From: an uncultured Clostridia bacterium
GTDB taxonomy: Bacteria > Bacillota > Clostridia > Christensenellales > Borkfalkiaceae
Direction: 5' to 3'
DNA: 64,000 nucleotides
Assembly: GCA_947627665.1 (NCBI GenBank)
Contig: CANQWX010000005.1
Span: 1 to 64,000 of the forward strand
Part shown: one piece after another, positions 16,526 through 25,246 of the stretch
Position numbering within the stretch: position 1 is the stretch's first letter
Layout of the letters: every line of letters begins with the position of its first letter
The notes under the pieces: model-generated
Seen by the model: only the letters and a program-made list of their open reading frames with translations
Database searches by the model: none
What the model was told of the DNA's origin: nothing
Position numbers and translations under genes: made by a program

Positions 16526-17362
16526 ATGCTGGAATTTCTTCCGCCGCGCCTTTATAACGCCGTGCGGCATGTCGACGGGAGCCGCCTGTACGAGCTTCGT
16601 ATCCGCGACGGCAAGCCGCTCGCCGCCGATCTCAACGGAGAAACCGTCTTTCTGTGCGAGAGGGGAGTGTGCTCCAAGCGTGCGGCGATCCTGCCCACGG
16701 CGGAAGAGATCGAAGAGATCCTCTTCGCGGCGAGCGGACGTTCCGTTTACTCGGTGGAGAACCAGCTCAAACAAGGATTCCTCACGGCGGAGGGAGGCGT
16801 ACGCATCGGCATCGCGGGTTCCTATGTATACGAAAACGGCAGCGTGCTCGCCGTCCGTTCCGTCACCTCGCTCTGCGTCCGCATTCCACACGAGATCTTG
16901 GGCTGCGCGGAGGAGATCTACGGGCGTTGTCTTGAGGGAGAACTCGCCTCTCTTCTCATCTTGGCGCCGCCCGGGGAAGGCAAAACCACACTTTTGCGCG
17001 ATCTTGCCCGCCTTGTTTGCGAGCGGCGTGGGTGCAACGTGCTGATCTGTGACGAGCGGGGGGAGCTTTCCGCGGGAAATTTGGGGGAAACCGCAGATTG
17101 TATGAAATTCGCCGATAAACTGACTGCCTTCACGGCGGGGATCCGCGCCATGCGGCCTGCGCTCATCGTGACGGACGAGCTTCTTCCCGACGACTATCCC
17201 GCGGTCAAGCGCGCGCTGGACGGGGGCGTACGGGTCTTTGCTTCGGCCCATCTCACGCGCTTTGCGGACGTTCCGCAAAAGCTGTTTTCCCGCTATATCC
17301 TTCTCGACGGCCTCGGAAGAGTGGGGAGCATTCTCGATGGGAGGGGAGAACCGTGTGGCTGA
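16526..17362 (+). CDS. spoIIIAA: Stage III sporulation protein AA, ATPase
   Basis: A 278-residue cytoplasmic ATPase of the mother cell that powers the SpoIIIA-SpoIIQ channel connecting mother cell and forespore. The Walker A motif LAPPGEGKTTLLRDLAR lies at about residue 145-160, followed by the Walker B-like VLICDERGEL and a secretion-ATPase-like C-terminal half. The segment GFLTAEGGVRIGIAG is characteristic of the family. Length is close to the roughly 300 residues usual. It is the first of eight tightly packed spoIIIA genes and overlaps spoIIIAB by 10 nt. Confidence 0.95.
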   Translation: MLEFLPPRLYNAVRHVDGSRLYELRIRDGKPLAADLNGETVFLCERGVCSKRAAILPTAEEIEEILFAASGRSVYSVENQLKQGFLTAEGGVRIGIAGSYVYENGSVLAVRSVTSLCVRIPHEILGCAEEIYGRCLEGELASLLILAPPGEGKTTLLRDLARLVCERRGCNVLICDERGELSAGNLGETADCMKFADKLTAFTAGIRAMRPALIVTDELLPDDYPAVKRALDGGVRVFASAHLTRFADVPQKLFSRYILLDGLGRVGSILDGRGEPCG

Positions 17363-17820
17363 AATTGCTCCTCTGCGGGCTTGCGATCGCCTTTTGCACC
17401 CTGCTCGGATATCTTGCCGCAGGGAAATACCGCGCCCGCATGCGCTTTTTTGCGCAGATATACGAACTCAACGAACGATACCTCACCGAACTCAGATACC
17501 GCCGCACGCCGCTGCCGTCCTTTCTGGCGTCCTGCAAACTGTCGGGCGACCTGCAAAAGGCTGTGGAGAGCTTTCTCGCCAAAAAACAGCCTAAAACCGA
17601 TCTCTCCTATCTCACGGCGGAGGAACGGGAGGAGATCGACGCCTACTTTGCCCAGCTCGGCCGCGGGGATGCGCGTTCGCAGCTCGCCTGCTTCGAAGGC
17701 AAGCGCGCCTTCCTGCTCGAGAGGAAGGAAAGTTCGGCAAGCGAGGCAAAAAAGAGGGGGGAGCTTTACTTGAAGCTCGGCGCCTTGGCGGGGCTTGCCA
17801 TTGTCATTCTTATCGTATAG
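17353..17820 (+). CDS. spoIIIAB: Stage III sporulation protein AB
   Basis: A 155-residue protein with one N-terminal membrane helix (LKLLLCGLAIAFCTLLGYLAAGKY), a helical domain that resembles the cytoplasmic domain of type II secretion GspF proteins (RMRFFAQIYELNERYLTELRYRRTPLP) and a C-terminal helix. It anchors the AA ATPase to the membrane channel. GTG start, overlapping spoIIIAA. ELRYRRTPLP corresponds to the conserved LRYS.TPL region of the family. Confidence 0.92.
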   Translation: MWLKLLLCGLAIAFCTLLGYLAAGKYRARMRFFAQIYELNERYLTELRYRRTPLPSFLASCKLSGDLQKAVESFLAKKQPKTDLSYLTAEEREEIDAYFAQLGRGDARSQLACFEGKRAFLLERKESSASEAKKRGELYLKLGALAGLAIVILIV

Positions 17821-17824
17821 CGTC

Positions 17825-18025
17825 ATGGATATTTCTGTCATCTTCAAACTCGCAGCGGTCGGCATCCTGATAACGGTCGTTTGCCAGCTGCTCAAAAAGT
17901 CCGACCGCGACGACATTGCCACCGTCGTTTCGGTCGTCGGGCTTGTGATCGCGCTCACCATCGCGGTCACCATGATCGGAGATCTGTTCTCGACGATCAA
18001 AGAGATCTTCGATCTCACCGTATAG
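17825..18025 (+). CDS. spoIIIAC: Stage III sporulation protein AC
   Basis: A 66-residue protein with two membrane helices (VIFKLAAVGILITVVCQLL and IATVVSVVGLVIALTIAVTMI), the normal size and topology of SpoIIIAC, a membrane part of the mother cell-forespore channel. The ATG at 17825 is used instead of the longer ORF start because it gives the conserved MDIS..FKLA beginning and avoids overlap with spoIIIAB. Confidence 0.95.
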   Translation: MDISVIFKLAAVGILITVVCQLLKKSDRDDIATVVSVVGLVIALTIAVTMIGDLFSTIKEIFDLTV

Positions 18026-18029
18026 CGCC

Positions 18030-18425
18030 ATGGACATCTTTCAGCTCGTCGGCGTCGCATTCATCACGGCCGTCGCCGCCTTACTCCTCAAGTCGACAAA
18101 ACCCGAACTCGCGCTCGCCGTCACCATCGCGGGGAGCATCATCCTGCTTCTGTTTGTATTCGATATGCTGCGCGGAAGCCTGTCTATCTTTCAGAAGATC
18201 GCTTCCGCGACAGGGATCGAGTTTTCTCTGGTAAAGATCGTATTGAAGATGATCGGCATCGGCTACCTCGTGGAATTCAGCGCGGGGATCTTGCACGATT
18301 TCGGGCAAAATTCCCTTGCGGACAAGCTGGTGTTTTGCGGAAAAGCGGTCATTCTGGTCCTTGCGATCCCCATTCTCGAAAACGTACTTTCGCTCATCGT
18401 AAAACTTTTGGGGCTGATCAAATGA
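18030..18425 (+). CDS. spoIIIAD: Stage III sporulation protein AD
   Basis: A 131-residue membrane protein with four hydrophobic helices, starting MDIFQLVGVAFITAVAALLLKSTKPELA, the conserved opening of SpoIIIAD, which shares ancestry with SpoIIIAC. Part of the membrane portion of the feeding channel. It starts 4 nt after spoIIIAC and its stop overlaps the spoIIIAE start (ATGA). Confidence 0.95.
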   Translation: MDIFQLVGVAFITAVAALLLKSTKPELALAVTIAGSIILLLFVFDMLRGSLSIFQKIASATGIEFSLVKIVLKMIGIGYLVEFSAGILHDFGQNSLADKLVFCGKAVILVLAIPILENVLSLIVKLLGLIK

Positions 18426-19630
18426 AGCAAAAAAACAGACAACACAAGCGGCGGCTCTTCTTTTCCGCGCTCGCCGTCCTCGCGCTGCTTCTTCTCTTCG
18501 CGCTCTGCCCGCGCACACCGATGACGGCAAGCGCAGCGGCGCCGGAAGAGGAGGCGATGCGCGAGCTGGAAAAAAATATTGACGGACTTCTCGGCGCGCT
18601 CGATACGAAAGAGCTGCAAGACTATCTCGACCGCATTGCTTCCTTCCGCGGCATCTCGGTAAAAGAGAAGCTGCGGGCGTTGATCTCAGGCGATCTCGCG
18701 CTGGATTACGAAAATATGGGGGAAGCCGTTTTCGGACTTTTATGGGATGAAGCGGCGCTGCTTTTGCCCGCATTTGCGGTCATTTTGGCCGTTTCTCTCC
18801 TCTGTGGGATATTGAACTCTGCGAAAAGCGGATTTTTACATAGTACTATGTCAGACATAATCGGCTTCGTTGGCTACCTTGCGGTGGGTGCGGTGGTGCT
18901 CTCCTGCCTTGCACGGGCGATTGCAGAATGCTTCGAAACCGTCGGCAACATGCGGACGCAGATGGAGATCGTCTATCCGCTTTTGCTCACTCTCATGGCG
19001 GCAAGCGGCGGGACGGTATCCGCGGCGGTCTACCGACCGGCGGTGGCGTTTATGAGCGGTGGGATCTGCGCGCTTTTTTCAAGCGTTGTGCTGCCCGTCG
19101 CGGTCGTTGTCGTCGTGCTCGGCTTTGTGGGGAATCTCTCCGACGGTGTCGGGACGGAGAAGCTCGGGGACTTTTTCAAGAGCGTCACCAAGTGGCTCAT
19201 CGGTCTGTGCCTCGGGCTTTTCAGCCTCTTTCTCACCGTGCAGGGGATCACCTCGGCACAGTACGACGGACTCTCCCTGCGCGCGGCAAAATATGTCGTA
19301 TCGGGTTCCGTGCCCATGGTGGGCGGCTTTCTCTCGGGGGGAATGGACCTCATCGTCGCGGGCAGCGTTCTCATCAAAAACGCGCTCGGCGCCTTTGCCG
19401 TGTTCTTGCTCGCAGGAACGGTCGCAAAGCCCGTCTTGCTGTTCGGCGTGATCCAGCTCTTTCTCCGCCTGTCTGCCGCCGTGACCGAACCCGTGGGGGG
19501 CAAGATCCCCGCGCTACTGTCCCGCCTTGCGGGCGATTTCGGCTATTTTGTCGCCGCGATGCTCTGCGTCGCCTTTTTATACTTTCTCACGCTGCTTTTG
19601 CTCGTATGCTCCTCGGGGGCGATCCTGTGA
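18422..19630 (+). CDS. spoIIIAE: Stage III sporulation protein AE
   Basis: A 402-residue channel protein with an N-terminal signal-like helix (RLFFSALAVLALLLLFALC), an extracytoplasmic part, and about seven membrane helices after residue 110. Segments such as GVGTEKLGDFFKSVTKWLIGLCLGLFSLFLTVQGI are typical of SpoIIIAE. The start at 18422 (ATGA overlap with spoIIIAD) replaces the longer ORF start. Around codons 139-146 the coding sequence contains the 24-bp repeat described separately (encoding LHSTMSDI), which lies at the start of the second membrane segment and keeps the frame. Confidence 0.95.
   Translation: MKQKNRQHKRRLFFSALAVLALLLLFALCPRTPMTASAAAPEEEAMRELEKNIDGLLGALDTKELQDYLDRIASFRGISVKEKLRALISGDLALDYENMGEAVFGLLWDEAALLLPAFAVILAVSLLCGILNSAKSGFLHSTMSDIIGFVGYLAVGAVVLSCLARAIAECFETVGNMRTQMEIVYPLLLTLMAASGGTVSAAVYRPAVAFMSGGICALFSSVVLPVAVVVVVLGFVGNLSDGVGTEKLGDFFKSVTKWLIGLCLGLFSLFLTVQGITSAQYDGLSLRAAKYVVSGSVPMVGGFLSGGMDLIVAGSVLIKNALGAFAVFLLAGTVAKPVLLFGVIQLFLRLSAAVTEPVGGKIPALLSRLAGDFGYFVAAMLCVAFLYFLTLLLLVCSSGAIL
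18837..18860 (+). repeat. Short palindromic repeat, copy 1 (in spoIIIAE)
   Basis: TACATAGTACTATGTCAGACATAA. It combines two palindromes, CATAGTACTATG and TATGTCAGACATA, and is AT-rich within a GC-rich gene. The in-frame peptide is LHSTMSDI. Confidence 0.8.
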
Positions 19631-20100
19631 GCGGCTATATCCTCGCCGTGGCGGGCGCCGTACTGCTCTCCGCGGTCTTTTCCGTCCTTCTCCCCGGCGG
19701 AAAGACAGGTCCGTTCCTGAAAGGGATCAGCCGCCTCTTTGTATTTGCCGTCCTTGTCGCCCCGCTCGTTTCCTTGCTCACGGGGCAAAAGCCCGTCTTT
19801 GACCTGCCCGACGTGAAAGAGGACAGCGGCTATCTTGTCCAATGCGCGCGTCTGCTCTCCGAACAGGACGGTGAGGAGATCGCCCGCTATCTCGGCGAAG
19901 AATTTTCTCTTCCCGCCGTTGCGGAAACGGAGCGGAGCGCCGAAGAGGGGTTCCCCGTCATAAAAATCGAGGTAAAAGTTCATGCGGACGGCATAACGGG
20001 AGAAGAAGCGCATATAGATATGACAGGCCGCGTCAAAGCCGCGCTCGCCCGAAAATATCATTGCGAAGAGGGGCTTGTGGAGGTAAAATGGGAAGATTGA
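19627..20100 (+). CDS. spoIIIAF: Stage III sporulation protein AF
   Basis: A 157-residue protein with two N-terminal membrane helices (YILAVAGAVLLSAVFSVLLP and LFVFAVLVAPLVSLL) and an extracytoplasmic ring-building domain towards the C-terminus (IKIEVKVHADG...ARKYHCEEGLVEVKW). The GTG at 19627 overlaps the spoIIIAE stop (GTGA) and is the sensible start; the ORF track start at 18928 lies inside spoIIIAE. Forms one of the stacked rings of the SpoIIIA channel. Confidence 0.93.
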   Translation: MSGYILAVAGAVLLSAVFSVLLPGGKTGPFLKGISRLFVFAVLVAPLVSLLTGQKPVFDLPDVKEDSGYLVQCARLLSEQDGEEIARYLGEEFSLPAVAETERSAEEGFPVIKIEVKVHADGITGEEAHIDMTGRVKAALARKYHCEEGLVEVKWED

Positions 20101-20426
20101 AAGAGCTTCTGCAAAACCGCACCCTTCGGGCAGTGCTTCTTGCGGCGGCAGCGCTCTTGCTTTTGATCGCGCTTTGGGCGGTATTCGGGCGGAAAGCGCA
20201 GACCTACGAACCGACGCAGACGGAAGCGCGCCTGATACAGCTCCTCACCCAAATCGAGGGGGTCGACGGCGCGACGGCCATGGTCGCCGAAGAGGAGGGG
20301 AAGGCAGTGAGCGCGGTCATCGTGTTCGAGGGAAGGGACAGCCTTCTCACCCGCTCCCGCATCCTCGACATCGCCTCGGGCCTGCTCCGCCTCGATAAGC
20401 GGAACGTACAGGTCTACCCCGCATGA
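20088..20426 (+). CDS. spoIIIAG: Stage III sporulation protein AG, short form
   Basis: A 112-residue protein: cytoplasmic RLKELLQNRTLRA, one membrane helix (AVLLAAAALLLLIALWAVF), then a ring-building domain starting ARLIQLLTQIEGVDGATAMV and ending IASGLLRLDKRNVQVYPA. SpoIIIAG proteins are usually about 190-230 residues because a long insert (the beta-triangle region, known from B. subtilis) splits the ring-building domain. Here the two halves are nearly adjacent, so that insert is missing. The ATG at 20088 overlaps the end of spoIIIAF. Confidence 0.88.
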   Translation: MGRLKELLQNRTLRAVLLAAAALLLLIALWAVFGRKAQTYEPTQTEARLIQLLTQIEGVDGATAMVAEEEGKAVSAVIVFEGRDSLLTRSRILDIASGLLRLDKRNVQVYPA

Positions 20427-20456
20427 TCTTGAAAATTATGAAAAGGAGATAAAAGT

Positions 20457-20945
20457 ATGTCTAACACCAAAAAAATCGCACTGATGTCTACCCTCGTTCT
20501 GCTTCTCGCAGTCACTGCCGTGTTCAATTTTGTGCTCGCAGGCAACCGGACCACCGACGTCGACGCAGAGGGCGCGCAAAGCGTGAACTTCTTCACCTCC
20601 CACCGCGCCGAACGCAGCTCCACGAGAAGCGAGGAGTTCGTCCAGCTCGACGGCATCATCTCTGCCTACGCCGCGGATACGCAGGAGTACGCCGAAGCCG
20701 TTGCCGAAAAGCAGAAGATGGTCGCCCTGATGGAGGAGGAGCTTGTGCTCGAAACGATGATCCGCTCCCTCGGCTTCTCGGACGCGGTCGTCATCATCGG
20801 CTCCGATTCGGACAACGTGAACATTTTTATCAATTCAAATGAACTCACCGCCGAAACCGCTCTCAAGATCTATTCCATCTTCGAGGACGAAAAAGATATC
20901 CGCGAAGGAAATGTTGTAATTATGCCCATTTACGCGGAAAGTTGA
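20457..20945 (+). CDS. spoIIIAH: SpoIIIAH-like protein
   Basis: A 162-residue protein with an N-terminal membrane helix (IALMSTLVLLLAVTAVFNFVLAG) and a YscJ/FliF-like ring-building domain in the C-terminal half (LVLETMIRSLGFSDAVVIIGSDSDNVNIFINSNELT). It forms the mother-cell side of the channel by binding SpoIIQ in the intermembrane space. The AAAAGGAGATAAAAGT site gives a strong ribosome site before the ATG. SpoIIQ itself is not in this window. Confidence 0.93.
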   Translation: MSNTKKIALMSTLVLLLAVTAVFNFVLAGNRTTDVDAEGAQSVNFFTSHRAERSSTRSEEFVQLDGIISAYAADTQEYAEAVAEKQKMVALMEEELVLETMIRSLGFSDAVVIIGSDSDNVNIFINSNELTAETALKIYSIFEDEKDIREGNVVIMPIYAES

Positions 20946-21003
20946 GCAAAAACAGTGGTAAAATGAAAAAAGATGTGCTATAATGCTACCATAGAGGTGT
21001 ATT

Positions 21004-21381
21004 ATGGCAAGTATCAGATACAATCCCAACGGACAAAAAGGCAGAATTTCTTACAATGCGGATATCGTGAGCGGCATCGTCGTGTTGAGCCTTCAGGAAA
21101 CCGAGGGCATCGAGTTGATCCCCTCCAAGAGCAAAGGCATCAAGATCTGCTTTGAAAAGGAAGGCATCTTTGCGGACATCTCCGTGATCGCCCACTACGG
21201 CTACAACGTGCCCGAACTCGCCTATTCCATCCAGCAGACCGTAAAGCAGATGGTAGAATCCATGACGAAGTTCAAGATCGCCAAGATCGATATCCATGTA
21301 CAGAGCGTGGTGTTTCCCGCGGCGCCTGCGTCCGCTCCCGCGCCCGCGGATGAGAACGGCGAACAAGAAAAAATCGGTTGA
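21004..21381 (+). CDS. Asp23/Gls24 family protein
   Basis: A 125-residue Asp23/Gls24 (DUF322, YqhY-like) protein: GRISYNADIVSGIVVLSLQETEGI and VIAHYGYNVPELAYSIQQTVKQMVE are family hallmarks, followed by an Ala/Pro-rich acidic tail. In Bacillus, YqhY sits between the accBC genes and nusB and is linked to control of acetyl-CoA carboxylase; here accBC are absent from the locus. AGAGGTG provides the ribosome site. A TATAAT at 20979-20984 with a poor -35 could start the transcript of this and the following genes. Confidence 0.9.
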   Translation: MASIRYNPNGQKGRISYNADIVSGIVVLSLQETEGIELIPSKSKGIKICFEKEGIFADISVIAHYGYNVPELAYSIQQTVKQMVESMTKFKIAKIDIHVQSVVFPAAPASAPAPADENGEQEKIG

Positions 21382-21429
21382 GAAACATTCCCTTTCCGTG
21401 CGGAAGGGGAATTTCTCGTAAGGAGCAAT

Positions 21430-21822
21430 ATGAGAAGCGACGCGAGAGAGGCGGCGTTCCAGATCGTCTTTGCTTCCCTGTTCGGCGGGGACAGCGGAGA
21501 AGGCTTCCGTAGGAGGCTGTACCGAAAATTCAAACTGAACGAAGAAGAAACCGCCTTCGCCGGCAAGCTTGTTTCGCTTGCGGAGGAACATGCCGAAGAA
21601 CTCAGGCAAAAACTTGCGGAAAAAGTCACCCGCTTTGCGGAGTACCGCATCTTTCCCGTGGACAAGGCGATCATGCTCGTAGCGCTCGCGGAGATCCTCT
21701 ATGTCGAGGACGTCCCGCCCGTCGTTTCGGTGAGCGAAGCGGCAGCGCTTGCCCGCAAATACTCCGCGGAGAGTTCGGCGGGCTTTGTCAACGGCGTACT
21801 CGGAGGATTTATCAACCAATGA
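21430..21822 (+). CDS. nusB: Transcription antitermination factor NusB
   Basis: A 130-residue all-helical RNA-binding protein that with NusE (S10) promotes antitermination on rRNA operons. Seen: SDAREAAFQIVFASLF at the start, then FPVDKAIMLVALAEILYVEDVPPVVSVSEAAALARKYS and the ending SAGFVNGVLGGFI, all conserved in NusB. It overlaps folD by 4 nt and follows the Asp23 gene in the order common in Bacillota. Confidence 0.96.
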   Translation: MRSDAREAAFQIVFASLFGGDSGEGFRRRLYRKFKLNEEETAFAGKLVSLAEEHAEELRQKLAEKVTRFAEYRIFPVDKAIMLVALAEILYVEDVPPVVSVSEAAALARKYSAESSAGFVNGVLGGFINQ

Positions 21823-22661
21823 TCATCGACGGAAAAGCGGTCGCAGACGGCATCCGCGCGGAGCTGCTTGCACGCACCGCGCGTTTCTTTCAAATTGCGG
21901 GACGCAAACCCGCTCTTGCGGTCGTCCTCATCGGAAACGATCCCGCCTCGGAGATCTATGTCCGCAACAAGCTCCGCGCCTGCGCGGAAGCCGGCATACG
22001 CTCCGTGGACGTGCGGATGCCCGCGGAAGTTTCCACGCAGGAGGCTACTGAGGCGGTCAGACGGCTGGCGGCCGACGGGGAAATAGACGGCATTTTGGTG
22101 CAGCTGCCTCTTCCCAAGCATCTCGATCCCCGCGTCATCCTCGCGGAGATCCCCGCCGAAAAGGACGTGGACGGCTTTTCGGAAGAAAATATCGGCGCGC
22201 TCGCGCTCGGACGAGAGGGGACCGTTGCCTGTACCCCCCTCGGCGTCATGGAACTTTTGAAACGGTACCGCATCCCGACAAGCGGCAAACACGCCGTCGT
22301 TGTCGGGCGGAGCAACATCGTGGGAAAGCCGATGGCGCTTCTGCTGCTCAACGCCGACGCCACCGTCACGGTGTGCCACTCGCATACCCGCGGATTGAAA
22401 GAGATCTGCCTGCAAGCGGACATTCTCGTCGCGGCGGCAGGCAAACCGAAACTCATCACCGCCGACATGGTGAAGGAGGGCGCCGTCGTCATCGACGTGG
22501 GCACGAACCGCGAAGGCGGAAAGCTCTGCGGCGACGTGGATTTCGGGGAAGTGGAGAAGAAAGCTTCCTACATCACTCCCGTGCCCGGCGGCGTAGGCCC
22601 CATGACCGTCGCCATGTTGCTCTCCAACGTGTGCGCAGCGGCGGAAAAGAGGATCCGATGA
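21819..22661 (+). CDS. folD: Bifunctional methylenetetrahydrofolate dehydrogenase/cyclohydrolase
   Basis: A 280-residue enzyme of one-carbon metabolism that oxidises 5,10-methylene-THF to 10-formyl-THF with NADP. Catalytic lysine region YVRNKLRACAEAGI, substrate site DGILVQLPLPKHLD, and the NADP loop VVGRSNIVGKPMALLLL plus PVPGGVGPMTVAMLL are all present. ATGA overlaps at both ends (nusB and ispA) show tight translational coupling. Confidence 0.97.
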   Translation: MIIDGKAVADGIRAELLARTARFFQIAGRKPALAVVLIGNDPASEIYVRNKLRACAEAGIRSVDVRMPAEVSTQEATEAVRRLAADGEIDGILVQLPLPKHLDPRVILAEIPAEKDVDGFSEENIGALALGREGTVACTPLGVMELLKRYRIPTSGKHAVVVGRSNIVGKPMALLLLNADATVTVCHSHTRGLKEICLQADILVAAAGKPKLITADMVKEGAVVIDVGTNREGGKLCGDVDFGEVEKKASYITPVPGGVGPMTVAMLLSNVCAAAEKRIR

Positions 22662-23527
22662 ATACGTTCCGCAAACAGTATAGCAAATATCATGCTCTCT
22701 TTGAGGAAGCGCTCAAACGCTTCTGCGCCGACATGCGGCATGAGCCGCCCGTCTTGACGGAGAGCATGTGTTACTCCCTTCTGTCGGGCGGAAAGCGGGT
22801 GCGCCCCGTGCTTTTCTTCGGTGCGCTCGATCTTTTCGGCGTCGACCCTTCCGCCGAAACGGGGCTTGCGATCGCCCTCGAATGCATTCATACATATTCG
22901 CTCATCCACGACGATCTGCCCGCCATGGACAACGACGATTTCCGCCGCGGCAATCCCTCCAGCCACAAGGTTTTCGGCGAGGCGAATGCTATCCTTGCGG
23001 GGGACGCGCTTCTCTCCGAGGCGATGTGCCTGTTGCTGCGGGAAGCGGGGCGCGGAGAGCGTCACCGTAGCGCCGCCTGCTGTCTGGCGGAAGCCGCGGG
23101 CGCGGACGGCATGATCGCGGGGCAATCCGCCGATCTTCTCTACACGGGAAAAGCGGGCGGGGAAAAGGAACTGCAATTTATCTATTCCCGCAAAACGGGA
23201 AAACTGATCGCCGCGCCCATCGTGATGGCAGCGCACCTCGGCGGCGGGGACGTCGCAGCGGCGGAGGCCTTCGGGCAGGCGCTCGGCTTCCTGTTTCAGC
23301 TGACGGACGATCTCCTCGACGAAAGGGGGGAGAGCGCCAAAATGGGCAAGACCGTCGGGAAGGATAGGGAGGAGGACAAGCTCACCTGCGTGAAGGTGTA
23401 CGGCATGGAGCGCGCCGAACTGCAAGTAAGGCAGACGGCGGAGCACTGCCGCCAACGGCTGGCGGCATTCGGCGGGAACGAATTTCTTTCTTCCTTCATC
23501 GACCTTGTGCAAAACAGGGACAATTAA
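22658..23527 (+). CDS. ispA: Polyprenyl (farnesyl) diphosphate synthase
   Basis: A 289-residue trans-prenyltransferase condensing IPP with allylic diphosphates. First aspartate-rich motif in IHDDLPAMDNDDFRRG, second in QLTDDLLDERG, and LLSGGKRVRPVLFF near the N-terminus. It lies next to dxs, joining synthesis of the C5 precursor with chain elongation. The ORF track start (22373) lies inside folD; the ATG overlapping the folD stop gives the right length. Farnesyl versus geranylgeranyl product length cannot be fixed from sequence here. Confidence 0.95.
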   Translation: MNTFRKQYSKYHALFEEALKRFCADMRHEPPVLTESMCYSLLSGGKRVRPVLFFGALDLFGVDPSAETGLAIALECIHTYSLIHDDLPAMDNDDFRRGNPSSHKVFGEANAILAGDALLSEAMCLLLREAGRGERHRSAACCLAEAAGADGMIAGQSADLLYTGKAGGEKELQFIYSRKTGKLIAAPIVMAAHLGGGDVAAAEAFGQALGFLFQLTDDLLDERGESAKMGKTVGKDREEDKLTCVKVYGMERAELQVRQTAEHCRQRLAAFGGNEFLSSFIDLVQNRDN

Positions 23528-23530
23528 GGC

Positions 23531-25246
23531 ATGATGAAACAAATTACGGACGGGGATCTGAAGGCGGCTTCCCCCGCACAATTAAAGGAATACTGCAACG
23601 CGCTGCGGGAGGAGATCTTCCGCACCGTTTCCGTTTGCGGCGGACATCTTTCTTCCAATCTCGGCACGGTGGAGCTGACCGTTGCCCTGCACCGTGTGTT
23701 CGACCTCCCGCACGACAAGCTGATCTTCGACGTCGGGCACCAATGCTATACCCATAAACTGCTCTCGGGACGGGCGAACACTTTCCATACCCTGCGAAAA
23801 AGAGGGGGACTTTCGGGCTTTCCGAAGCGCAGCGAGAGCGAATATGACTGCTACGACACGGGGCATGCGGGAACGGCGATCTCCGCGGCGCTCGGCTTTG
23901 CGAAGGCGCGCGATCTGAAAGGGGAAACCTACAACGTGATCGCCCTCGTGGGGGACGGTTCCTTCAACAACGGGCTTGTCTATGAGGCGCTCAACAGCAT
24001 CAAGATCCTCGGCAGCCGCGTGCTCATCGTGCTCAACGACAACGGAATGTCCATCTCGCCCACCGTGGGGGGGATGCACGAACTGCTCGGGGAAATGAAG
24101 GGGAAGCCTCCTCTCGACGATGTGCGGCTCTTTGAACGGTTCGGGCTTTCCTACCGCGGCGTAGTGAACGGGAACGATCTAAACGAACTTCTTCCCGCAC
24201 TGGAAGAGGCAAAAAACGACCTGCGGCACGGAAGCGTCCTGCTACACGTTTCCACCAAAAAAGGGCAGGGCTATTCTTTCTGCGAATGCGCCCCTGTGGA
24301 AACGCACGGCGTAAGCCCTTCCCAAAAACAAAGCGAATACAACGCGGCGCTCGGAGAAGAGCTTTGCCGCTTGGCGGAACTTCACCCCGAGATCGTGGCA
24401 GTGACCGCCGCAATGACGGATAACCTCGGGCTTCGTCCCTTCTTTGAAAAGTATCCCGCGCGCGCCTTCGACGTCGGCATCTGCGAAGAGCACGCCTCGG
24501 TCCTGTGCGCTTCGATGGCAGCCGCGGGCATGAAACCGTACTATGCCATCTTCTCCACCTTTTTGGAACGCGCCTTCGACGAGATCATCCACGACATCTG
24601 CGCGCAAGAACTGCCCGTTACGCTTTGCATCGATCGGGCAGGGGTTTCGGGGGCGGACGGGGAAACCCATCAAGGCGTGTTCGACCTGAGCTTTCTCTCC
24701 TTCATCCCGAACCTCACGGTTGCGATCCCCAAAGACATCGGGGAATTTCGCGCCATGTTGCGCGCGAGCGCCGACTTTCGCGGTCCGCTTGCCATTCGTT
24801 ACCCCCGCGAGGGGTCGGAAGGCGCGATTTCCGATGTCAAGATCGGGAAATTCGAGGTTTTACATAGTACTATGTCTGACATAACCATGTTGGCAGCGGG
24901 AGAGAGATGCCTGCGGATCGCCGAAGAGGTGCGCGGAAACGCGCTTGCCGAGGGGCTGGATGTGGGGCTTATCAATGCCCGCTTTTTGCGCCCGCTCGAC
25001 GAGGAGCTGCTCCTTTCCCTGCCGCAAAATACCCTCATTACGTTGGAGGACAACGCGCTCATCGGCGGGCTTGGCGATGCCGTCGCGCGCTTCTATCGGG
25101 CAAGAGGCATCGAAAAAACGGTCTTGAACTTCGGCGTCGGCGACCGTTTCCTGCCGCACGGAGAGCCAAAGGAATTGATGGACGATTTCGGGCTTGGGAA
25201 GGCGGACATTCTCGCCGCCATGCGGAAACATTATGCGCGCGGATAA
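23531..25246 (+). CDS. dxs: 1-deoxy-D-xylulose-5-phosphate synthase
   Basis: A 571-residue thiamine-diphosphate enzyme joining pyruvate and glyceraldehyde-3-phosphate, first step of the MEP isoprenoid route. Seen: GGHLSSNLGTVELTVALH, the ThDP motif GDGSFNNGLVYEALN, DRAGVSGADGETHQGVFD and the C-terminal transketolase domain. It is a little shorter than the roughly 620 residues of E. coli Dxs. At about residues 444-451 the repeat TACATAGTACTATGTCTGACATAA encodes LHSTMSDI just before the conserved ITMLAAG strand. It shares 14 nt with the next gene. Confidence 0.95.
   Translation: MMKQITDGDLKAASPAQLKEYCNALREEIFRTVSVCGGHLSSNLGTVELTVALHRVFDLPHDKLIFDVGHQCYTHKLLSGRANTFHTLRKRGGLSGFPKRSESEYDCYDTGHAGTAISAALGFAKARDLKGETYNVIALVGDGSFNNGLVYEALNSIKILGSRVLIVLNDNGMSISPTVGGMHELLGEMKGKPPLDDVRLFERFGLSYRGVVNGNDLNELLPALEEAKNDLRHGSVLLHVSTKKGQGYSFCECAPVETHGVSPSQKQSEYNAALGEELCRLAELHPEIVAVTAAMTDNLGLRPFFEKYPARAFDVGICEEHASVLCASMAAAGMKPYYAIFSTFLERAFDEIIHDICAQELPVTLCIDRAGVSGADGETHQGVFDLSFLSFIPNLTVAIPKDIGEFRAMLRASADFRGPLAIRYPREGSEGAISDVKIGKFEVLHSTMSDITMLAAGERCLRIAEEVRGNALAEGLDVGLINARFLRPLDEELLLSLPQNTLITLEDNALIGGLGDAVARFYRARGIEKTVLNFGVGDRFLPHGEPKELMDDFGLGKADILAAMRKHYARG
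24861..24884 (+). repeat. Short palindromic repeat, copy 2 (in dxs)
   Basis: TACATAGTACTATGTCTGACATAA differs from copy 1 in spoIIIAE at a single base and encodes the same peptide, LHSTMSDI, although the two proteins are unrelated. Confidence 0.8.
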
